DNA from: Arcobacter roscoffensis
GTDB lineage: Bacteria; Campylobacterota; Campylobacteria; Campylobacterales; Arcobacteraceae
Reading direction: 5' to 3'
Length of the DNA: 64,000 bases
Assembly (NCBI RefSeq): GCF_024267655.1
Contig: NZ_CP100595.1
Coordinates: 1,860,001 to 1,924,000 of the forward strand
Shown here in pieces: positions 59,416-64,000 of this stretch (within the stretch, counting starts at the first letter, position 1; the number at the start of each line of letters is the position of its first letter). The position numbers were made by a program, and so were the translations under genes. A model generated the notes under the pieces. It was not told the DNA's origin, ran no database searches, and saw only the letters and a program-made list of their open reading frames with translations.

Positions 59416-59499
59416 AAACACTTTTTAGAGGACACTATATCAGCTAGTGTCCTTGTGAAGGTGTTTAGCTTTTAGCTTTGCACCGTAGCATAATATGCT
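59416..59499 (+). ncRNA. Alternating hairpin unit 2 in the early leader
   Basis: Stem A: AAACACTTTT (59416-59425) with GAAGGTGTTT (59457-59466), enclosing a perfect AGGACACTA/TAGTGTCCT stem. Stem B: GGTG (59460-59463) with CACC (59481-59484), with an inner AGCT/AGCT pair, sharing 59460-59463 with A. AGCATA-A-TATGCT (59487-59499) follows. The layout repeats unit 1, with different sequence in the stems. Confidence 0.45.
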
Positions 59500-59521
59500 C
59501 TTTATAAAGTAAAACGAAATA

Positions 59522-59582
59522 GTTGCCCTTTTGGGTTAAATCCTTAACAGTGTAAAGAAAAATGTTGCCCTTTTGGGGTTAA
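59522..59582 (+). repeat. Two copies of GTTGCCCTTTTGGG
   Basis: Copies at 59522-59539 and 59564-59582 share GTTGCCCTTTTGGG and a following GTTAA. Each can form a CCC-TTTT-GGG mini-hairpin. Spacing is 42 bases. Function unknown; protein-binding sites on the leader RNA are possible. Confidence 0.45.
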
Positions 59583-59650
59583 TCAAATTTTATTAATTTT
59601 TCACATTTAATTTATGTCGAGTCTGTTTTTCTCAATTCAGAGATTTAACC

Positions 59651-59669
59651 CATACTTAGCCAAAGTATG
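59651..59669 (+). other. Perfect 7-bp hairpin in the early leader
   Basis: CATACTT-AGCCA-AAGTATG. The sequence after it lacks a strict T-run, so it is not called a terminator. Confidence 0.5.
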
Positions 59670-59736
59670 ATTTGTTAGTTACTACTTATTTTTTGTCTAT
59701 AAAAGGGATTTTTTTGAATGCTCTTTTATAGATTGC

Positions 59737-59765
59737 GAGAGTAAGAGTCGCCAGCTCTTGCTCTT
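59737..59765 (+). other. 11-bp hairpin with a boxA-like octamer in its 3' arm
   Basis: GAGAGTAAGAG (59737-59747) pairs with CTCTTGCTCTT (59755-59765) over a 7-base loop. The 3' arm overlaps TGCTCTTT (59759-59766), followed by TTATTT, so it could act as a terminator or as a site controlled by antitermination. Confidence 0.45.
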
Positions 59766-59771
59766 TTATTT

Positions 59772-59838
59772 AAATTCAAGATTATGTGTAGGACATTTAT
59801 GTCCCCAACATCAATGTTGGAGACATAGTTTTGAATTT
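59772..59838 (+). ncRNA. Three-way-junction RNA element before the early operon
   Basis: P1: AAATTCAAGATTATGT (59772-59787) with ACATAGTTTTGAATTT (59823-59838), 16 pairs with two G-U. P2: GGACAT (59791-59796) with ATGTCC (59799-59804). P3: CCAACAT (59805-59811) with ATGTTGG (59814-59820). P2 and P3 touch directly; junction linkers are GTA and AG. It ends 31 bases before the first early gene and spares its ribosome site. No known riboswitch class was recognised. Confidence 0.6.
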
Positions 59839-59869
59839 GAGTAAATAAAAGTATTCAGAAAGGATTGCT

Positions 59870-60283
59870 ATGCAAGCTTCATTATTTGATACGGATACTA
59901 TTCCTATGATTGAAACCAAAGCTTCTTTTCAAAAAGAAAATAAGTGGTTCGAGCCTTGGGATAGTTTAGCTCAGTGGGCAAGTGTTCAATCTGTAGATTT
60001 TGTAGCTAGTAACTATTTTCATTCATTGCTAAAAGTTGGGGATAAAGTAAAAGTTGATATGTCTAGATTTAAAGACTCATATTACTGGGGAAAGTCATAT
60101 CACAACAAAACAGGAGTTATAAAGTATTTAGGAATTAGTTCTGCAGATGTACTCTTTGAAGAAGAAAAACCAGTATATATGAATACTGAAGATATTTGTG
60201 AAGTTAATGGTAAAAAGTTTAAATACCAAGATTGTATTCCAACTATAAATAAAATGATAAATGATGAAAAGGTAAAAACATGA
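59870..60283 (+). CDS. First early-operon protein, unknown function
   Basis: ATG follows AGAAAGGA at good spacing. The 137-residue protein has a helical N-terminal part (QASLFDTDTIPMIETKASF). The C-terminal half looks like a small barrel: LLKVGDKVKVDMSRFKDSYYWGKSYHNKTGVIKYLGISSADVLFEE. It resembles the KOW-like or YopX-like small barrels common in phage early proteins, but no family is sure. It overlaps the next gene by 4 bases. Confidence 0.65.
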   Translation: MQASLFDTDTIPMIETKASFQKENKWFEPWDSLAQWASVQSVDFVASNYFHSLLKVGDKVKVDMSRFKDSYYWGKSYHNKTGVIKYLGISSADVLFEEEKPVYMNTEDICEVNGKKFKYQDCIPTINKMINDEKVKT

Positions 60284-60618
60284 GTCAAAACCCAATAAAA
60301 CTAATCGACCCAACACATGGTTATCTAAAAATATTTAATACTTTCAATATAGATGAAATAAAAAAAGAGTCTATAACATTAAATGATATGCAACTTATAC
60401 CAGGACAAAAAACATCTTTAAATAACTTCTTTGATGAAGAGGTTGAATTTCTTGGTATTCATGATGGATATATGCAGTTCAAAGTTGGTGAATGCAATGA
60501 CCTTTTTAGTGAAGTTTGGTGCAATGAATTTAAAAAGATAGATGAAAAAAGAATTTGCACCTCATATTCAAGAGGAACTGTAAGAGATTATATATTTAAA
60601 AATGGAGTTTGGAAATGA
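60280..60618 (+). CDS. Early-operon protein, 112 residues, unknown
   Basis: The protein is soluble, mixed alpha/beta, with PTHGYLKIFNTFNIDEIKK and a later EEVEFLGIHDGYMQFKVGE. No motif is recognised. Its stop overlaps the next ATG in ATGA order, and its own start overlaps the previous stop in the same way, so translation is coupled along the operon. Confidence 0.6.
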   Translation: MSQNPIKLIDPTHGYLKIFNTFNIDEIKKESITLNDMQLIPGQKTSLNNFFDEEVEFLGIHDGYMQFKVGECNDLFSEVWCNEFKKIDEKRICTSYSRGTVRDYIFKNGVWK

Positions 60619-61193
60619 GTGCAAACCCAACCATAAGTAAGAACTGGATTAAAAAGAAGTATTGGGAAGAAGAAAAAACAGCTGAGGAAATGGCAGCTAT
60701 GAGAAAAGTAAAAACCTCTTATGTTCAAGCTTTGATTTCTAAATACAATCTAACTAAAAAGAAAAATGGCATAAAAAGAAAAGGCAAAAAAGGCTACAAA
60801 ATGCCTGAGTCTGAAAAAGATAAGCATAAAGCTCAACCTCATGCTAAACCAATAAATGTATTTAAAGTTGAAAGTAAAGCATTTGTAGGAACATACAGAA
60901 GTATTGCTCATGCTGCAAATGAACTAGGATTGTTAAGAACTCATATAAAAGATTGTTTGAATCCTTGTAAGCCTAGATGGTCTTCCAAAGGCTACACCTT
61001 TGAACATAGAAAGTATAAAGGTGAAATCATAATTGAGAGAAGAATGAATCTTGATTTTACTGTGGAATTTGAAAAAGTCTGTGTTGGATTAACTTCAAAA
61101 CTTCCTGACTATCCATACCAGGAAAGAATCCAACACTATAACAACAAGCTTGCAAAAGTTTGGGAAGAACTAATAAAGAAAGGTAAATTATGA
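60615..61193 (+). CDS. NUMOD1-like DNA-binding protein
   Basis: Start at ATG 60615 (ATGA overlap); a TTG two codons earlier is not needed. The 192-residue protein has an HTH-like N-terminus (WIKKKYWEEEKTAEEMAAMRKVKTSYVQALISKYN) and a basic linker. A NUMOD1-like segment (about 83-135) follows: INVFKVESKAFVGTYRSIAHAANELGLLRTHIKDCLNP with SSKGYTFEH. NUMOD1 usually accompanies homing nucleases; no GIY-YIG or HNH catalytic motif is seen here, so it is probably a DNA-binding regulator or a nuclease remnant. Confidence 0.65.
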   Translation: MSANPTISKNWIKKKYWEEEKTAEEMAAMRKVKTSYVQALISKYNLTKKKNGIKRKGKKGYKMPESEKDKHKAQPHAKPINVFKVESKAFVGTYRSIAHAANELGLLRTHIKDCLNPCKPRWSSKGYTFEHRKYKGEIIIERRMNLDFTVEFEKVCVGLTSKLPDYPYQERIQHYNNKLAKVWEELIKKGKL

Positions 61194-61417
61194 GTACTTT
61201 AGAGTTTGCAACAAATATGAGTCCAAGTAAGATATTGAAAGCTCATATAAAAAGAGAGCTTCTAGTAAACAATAAATACGCGCAAGGTTTCTATAAAGGT
61301 TTAATTAGTTGCTTGCTGGTGCAAGGTTTTATAACAAATTCAAGTTTTAATAGATTGGATAGATTAATAGATCATTATGAAGCAAAATTATTTGAAAAGG
61401 GAAATCATGTTAAATGA
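61190..61417 (+). CDS. Early-operon protein, 75 residues, unknown
   Basis: A small, mainly helical protein (EFATNMSPSKILKAHIKRELLVNN then FYKGLISCLLVQGFITNSSFNRLDRLIDHYEAKLFE). The start overlaps the previous stop by 4 bases and its end overlaps the next start by 11 bases. No motif is known. Confidence 0.6.
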   Translation: MSTLEFATNMSPSKILKAHIKRELLVNNKYAQGFYKGLISCLLVQGFITNSSFNRLDRLIDHYEAKLFEKGNHVK

Positions 61418-61571
61418 AGTACTTAGACTAACAAAAGGCAACTTTTCAAATGTATTCAAAAAAAAGAAACATTTGTGCAGCAGCTGCATAAATAAAAGAA
61501 TATGTGACTGGGCTAATTATGGTCAAATGAATACACCTGTTCATAAGTGTGATGAATGGAAAGAGGTATAG
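61407..61571 (+). CDS. Small cysteine-rich early protein
   Basis: From ATG 61407 (AAAAGGGAAA upstream) the 54-residue product has four cysteines in HLCSSCINKRICDW and HKCDEW, a likely zinc site of a kind frequent in small phage proteins. A longer frame from 61377 would start inside the previous gene without a ribosome site. Function unknown. Confidence 0.6.
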   Translation: MLNEVLRLTKGNFSNVFKKKKHLCSSCINKRICDWANYGQMNTPVHKCDEWKEV

Positions 61572-61576
61572 TAATC

Positions 61577-61945
61577 ATGGAAGTTCATAATAATTGTCAG
61601 CCAACTGGATTTTTTGATTCACTTGAAAAAGAGGTTTATGAAGGTGATTTTTTAGTAAAAAATGAGGGATATTCTTCGGAAGGTATATATTTAGTTGTAA
61701 GAAGCATGACATCATACTTATTTGAGGTAGCACCTTTTACAATGAAACTAGTTCGAAGTGGAAATAAAAAATACAATGGTTTTTTTATTAGTAGACTTGC
61801 TATTGATAATTCATTTAGAGTTATTGGAAATATTGCTCAAGACTATATTTTATATAACGCACTCATTAAGAATAGCAATAGAAAAGAACGATTGTTTTCT
61901 ATTCAAAAGAGAATAGAAAATTATAAAGTGGGGAGAGTAAGATGA
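61577..61945 (+). CDS. YopX-like early protein
   Basis: From ATG 61577 the 122-residue product contains FFDSLEKEVYEGDFLVKNEGYSSEGIYLVVRS, which has the YEGD motif of the YopX-like barrel, and a late NSFRVIGNIAQD. YopX-family proteins are common in phage early regions without a known activity. A start at 61556 in the same frame has no ribosome site. Confidence 0.6.
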   Translation: MEVHNNCQPTGFFDSLEKEVYEGDFLVKNEGYSSEGIYLVVRSMTSYLFEVAPFTMKLVRSGNKKYNGFFISRLAIDNSFRVIGNIAQDYILYNALIKNSNRKERLFSIQKRIENYKVGRVR

Positions 61946-62682
61946 GCGAAAAAATCAAAGATAAAATAGAAAAACTCTTAAATCTTTCAATGAGTGACAA
62001 TGAGCATGAAGCAAAACTTGCACTTGAAAGAGCTTTAAAACTTATGAATGAACATAATATAACAAAAGATGAAGTTTATCGTCAAAACTTTGTAAGTAAA
62101 GAATTTGATATGAATTATAAAAGACTACCCGATTGGGTGGTAACTCTTTATGATTTAATGACAACTGTTTCAGGTTGTAAATTCACTTGGAAAAGAAATT
62201 ATATGAACTCTGATTATGTTCAAAGAGGAAGAATTACAGGAAGAGAAAGGGATGTTGAAAATGCTCAATATTTAATTAGTTTTTTATTGAGAGAAATTGA
62301 TAAGAAATCAGCTGTTTATAAAAAAGAAATTCAGGAAGTTTACACAACTAAATATTTAAGAATTTTGATGAAGTCTTATAAAAAAGGAATTGTTGAAAGT
62401 GTCTTTGCTAGGCTTATGGAACAACACAAAGTCTTTTTTAACGAACAAGCAAAAGGAACTGATTTAGTTTGTGTTGATTTAGAAACTAAACTTAAAGATG
62501 CAAAAGCATTTCTTGAAGAACTACTTGATAATAAGCCTAAAACGCATACTTCAAAAGCTCAATACGAAAAAAGAGGCATTAAAGATGGAATGAATGATGG
62601 TGAAAAAATTGAACTTAATCAAGCAGTTTCAAAGCAAGATGAAGTTAGACAAATTGGGGTTAAAAATGAAAGACATATATAA
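61942..62682 (+). CDS. DUF2786-domain phage protein
   Basis: The 246-residue protein begins EKIKDKIEKLLNLSMSDNEHEAKLALERALKLMNEHNIT, the DUF2786 signature. A region with WVVTLYDLMTTVSGCKFTWKR and a helical core (YLISFLLREIDKKSAVYKKEI) follows. Such proteins occur in many phages and are of unknown function. It overlaps its neighbours at both ends. Confidence 0.8.
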   Translation: MSEKIKDKIEKLLNLSMSDNEHEAKLALERALKLMNEHNITKDEVYRQNFVSKEFDMNYKRLPDWVVTLYDLMTTVSGCKFTWKRNYMNSDYVQRGRITGRERDVENAQYLISFLLREIDKKSAVYKKEIQEVYTTKYLRILMKSYKKGIVESVFARLMEQHKVFFNEQAKGTDLVCVDLETKLKDAKAFLEELLDNKPKTHTSKAQYEKRGIKDGMNDGEKIELNQAVSKQDEVRQIGVKNERHI

Positions 62683-63004
62683 GGACACATTTATATTTAA
62701 AGTATGTAATGAACTTGGAATTGATATTAAAGAACTTGCTTTAATTTTAAATAAAACTAATAAATGTATAGAAAATTGGAGAAAAGATGAAAGCAACATT
62801 CCTGCAAGAGAAAAACAATATTTAAAACTATTACTTGAAAACAATTCTTTAAAAAATGAAATTAGAAGAATGGAGAAGCATAAAGTTCTATTAAGTGAGA
62901 ATATTGATTCAAATGAATTTGGGGCAAGCAAAATAGATATAGCAGTCAAAAATGGTGTTCTAAAAAGACTTTGTAAGTACAAGATAATACTAGAAGAGGT
63001 ATAA
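62666..63004 (+). CDS. HTH-like early regulator
   Basis: Start at ATG 62666, inside the end of the DUF2786 gene. The 112-residue product has a helix-turn-helix-like FKVCNELGIDIKELALILNKTNKCIENWRKDESNIPAREKQYLK, then a coiled coil and a final helix. It resembles XRE-type or Campylobacterota phage regulators. A longer frame from 62594 lies within the upstream gene and has no site. Confidence 0.6.
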   Translation: MKDIYKDTFIFKVCNELGIDIKELALILNKTNKCIENWRKDESNIPAREKQYLKLLLENNSLKNEIRRMEKHKVLLSENIDSNEFGASKIDIAVKNGVLKRLCKYKIILEEV

Positions 63005-63008
63005 CAAA

Positions 63009-63599
63009 ATGAAAACTCATAAAAAAGGTTTAGATTGTGGCACTTGTCACAGATTAGAAACTGAAAACAACAATGAAGTTACTTGTAAAAAATGTCTTAG
63101 ACTTATTGCAGATGATAAGCCAAGCAAGTTATATGAAGTTAGTTTTAATGTTATAGAGAATCTTTTTATTGAAGCTCCTACAGCTTCAAAAGCAATATAT
63201 AAAGCTTTTAAAATGTTTTACTATGATGGTGAAGCTTGTGAAAGCATTGGTGAACAGTTTAGAGTTTTTAGAGCATATGACAAACCAAAAGCTTCTTTAT
63301 GTAAAGACTCTAATCAGAAAAGAACTCTAACATATGAAGAAGAGCATGAGTTGATTAAAAAAGAAACTCTGAAAAAAGCAGATAAATTTAACGCTAAATA
63401 TCCAGTTGGTACAGATGTTTTGTTTCAAGGTGATGGCAAAGATAGCGTAGTAGTTACACAAACTAGAAGCAAAGCAACAGCTTATGATTCGTACATGACT
63501 ATATTCCTTGAGGGGGTAAGTGGTAGCTATAAATTAGATGATAGGTTTGTTAGAGTTTTAACAGATGAAAATATGAATTTAGAAAGATTGAGGGATTAA
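63009..63599 (+). CDS. Zinc-ribbon early protein
   Basis: The 196-residue protein begins with a treble-clef-like cysteine set, DCGTCHRLETENNNEVTCKKCLRLI. A region YEVSFNVIENLFIEAPTASKAIYKAFKMFYYDGEACE and a C-terminal barrel-like VGTDVLFQGDGKDSVVVTQTRS follow. Function unknown. It precedes the excisionase-like gene by 3 bases. Confidence 0.6.
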   Translation: MKTHKKGLDCGTCHRLETENNNEVTCKKCLRLIADDKPSKLYEVSFNVIENLFIEAPTASKAIYKAFKMFYYDGEACESIGEQFRVFRAYDKPKASLCKDSNQKRTLTYEEEHELIKKETLKKADKFNAKYPVGTDVLFQGDGKDSVVVTQTRSKATAYDSYMTIFLEGVSGSYKLDDRFVRVLTDENMNLERLRD

Positions 63600-63602
63600 A
63601 TC

Positions 63603-63872
63603 ATGAGTGCAGCAATCGCAACAAAAGAAGATTTTGATAAGTTCCAAAGAACTATAGTTAAAATGTTAAAAGAAGTAAATAATTCTACTCAAAAAGAATG
63701 GCTAACAAAAGAAGAGTGTTTATCTTTATATGGTATCAAAGATAGAACACTCACAGAATTAAGACAAACTAGGAAAGTTGTATTTAGTAAAGTTGGTAAT
63801 ACATGTATCTATAAACATGATAGTATTATTGAACTAATTGAAGAAAACAAAATTGAGGCTATGAGTCACTAG
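63603..63872 (+). CDS. Excisionase-like DNA-binding protein
   Basis: The 89-residue protein ends the early operon. Its C-terminal half, WLTKEECLSLYGIKDRTLTELRQTRKVVFSKVGNTCIYKHDSIIELIEEN, is a winged-helix pattern of the AlpA/excisionase kind. Its 3' end overlaps that of the convergent integrase gene by 14 bases, the expected place for Xis. It would direct excision when the early promoter is active. Confidence 0.75.
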   Translation: MSAAIATKEDFDKFQRTIVKMLKEVNNSTQKEWLTKEECLSLYGIKDRTLTELRQTRKVVFSKVGNTCIYKHDSIIELIEENKIEAMSH

Positions 63873-64000
63873 GCTTATATGCCTCAAATAAACTATCTAC
63901 AACATTTTTCACACTATCTCTATGAACTTTTGAATATCTTTGAGTCATATTTGCAGTCGTATGACCAAGAGTCTTTCCTACAACTTCTAAAGTAAATCCA
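63859..64000 (-). CDS. Tyrosine-type integrase, C-terminal end only
   Basis: The visible 46 residues read GFTLEVVGKTLGHTTANMTQRYSKVHRDS and on to a stop at 63859-63861. LGHTTANMTQRYSKV is the C-terminal active-site region of phage integrases, with the histidine of LGH and the nucleophile tyrosine of RYSK. The rest lies beyond the window. It is convergent with the early operon, so integrase and excisionase are expressed from opposite strands. Confidence 0.9.
   Translation of the reverse strand, partial: GFTLEVVGKTLGHTTANMTQRYSKVHRDSVKNVVDSLFEAYKPSDS

Larger units (their letters stand above)
29990..64000. mobile_element. Siphovirus-type prophage, right end outside window
   Basis: A complete late gene set on the minus strand, a repressor/Cro switch, a plus-strand early operon and a tyrosine integrase at the right edge define one lambdoid-style prophage. 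The left boundary is placed between the HEPN gene and the terminator of the last phage gene (about 29,960-30,145). The right boundary lies past 64,000. No large inactivating lesion is seen in structural genes, so it could be inducible. Confidence 0.85.

Noticed and set aside
1-64000. CRISPR array
   Set aside because: No set of regularly spaced direct repeats of 25-40 bases with unique spacers and no cas gene was found; the short tandem repeats at 52.4 and 58.8 kb have other geometry.

Overview
The window is AT-rich DNA from a member of the Campylobacterota, most likely an Arcobacter-type genus. This rests on the base composition, a DUF1104 small periplasmic protein, an NptA-type Na/Pi transporter, a short flagellin and many two-component, chemotaxis and c-di-GMP genes. 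No organism name can be proved from the sequence alone. Bases 1 to about 29,960 look like ordinary chromosome; about 29,990 to the right edge is most of one siphovirus-type prophage whose right end lies outside the window.

Chromosome. On the minus strand, 5878 to 1 is a tightly overlapping photolyase operon: a YbgA-like DUF523/DUF1722 protein, a photolyase, a CrtI-like FAD oxidoreductase, a LytS-type kinase, a LytTR regulator and a truncated SRPBCC protein. Then come HrpB helicase and an NptA-like transporter (5950-10450, minus), and a plus-strand pair of periplasmic binding protein and GGDEF/EAL sensor (10567-14169). A DEAD-box helicase follows with no ATG, GTG or TTG start that would keep its conserved N-terminus. 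Next are an exonuclease, a DUF309 protein, flagellin, a glycine-zipper protein, a minus-strand operon (DUF1104, response regulator, kinase, c-type cytochrome), an HTH protein, a lipoprotein, a pseudo-receiver regulator, a Cache chemoreceptor, an ABC exporter and an AI-2E family permease. A DUF262 plus HEPN gene pair (28152-29955), a probable defence or toxin-type module, sits directly beside the prophage.

Prophage. Late genes run on the minus strand from 55.2 kb down to 30.2 kb: Cro-like, CII-like, replication protein with an internal iteron array, DnaB helicase, HNH, terminase pair, portal, protease, capsid, connectors, tail tube, a tail chaperone pair joined by a -1 frameshift, tape measure, tail fibre and lysis genes (two holin candidates, a transglycosylase, Rz/Rz1). 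At the far end is a rearranged cargo region with a tandem duplication and an inverted MazF/PemK-like gene. The S24 repressor (55270-56004, plus) sits opposite the Cro-like gene with TGGTAT-N5-ATACCA operators. A ten-gene plus-strand early operon (59870-63872) runs towards an excisionase-like gene and a minus-strand tyrosine integrase cut by the window edge. The order int, xis, early operon, repressor, cro, replication, late genes matches a lambdoid plan.

The least ordinary stretch is 57.3-59.87 kb, between repressor and early operon. It holds an isolated 5S rRNA gene; a small membrane-peptide gene just after it; two divergent sigma-70-like promoters sharing a -35 region; a rod-shaped candidate RNA ended by a strong terminator; four 10-bp repeats; six copies of the rRNA boxA-like octamer TGCTCTTT; two tandem alternating hairpin units; and a well-formed three-way junction 32 bases before the first early gene. 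I read it as a candidate antitermination or regulatory RNA region built partly from rRNA-operon-like parts. That is an inference from hand folding.
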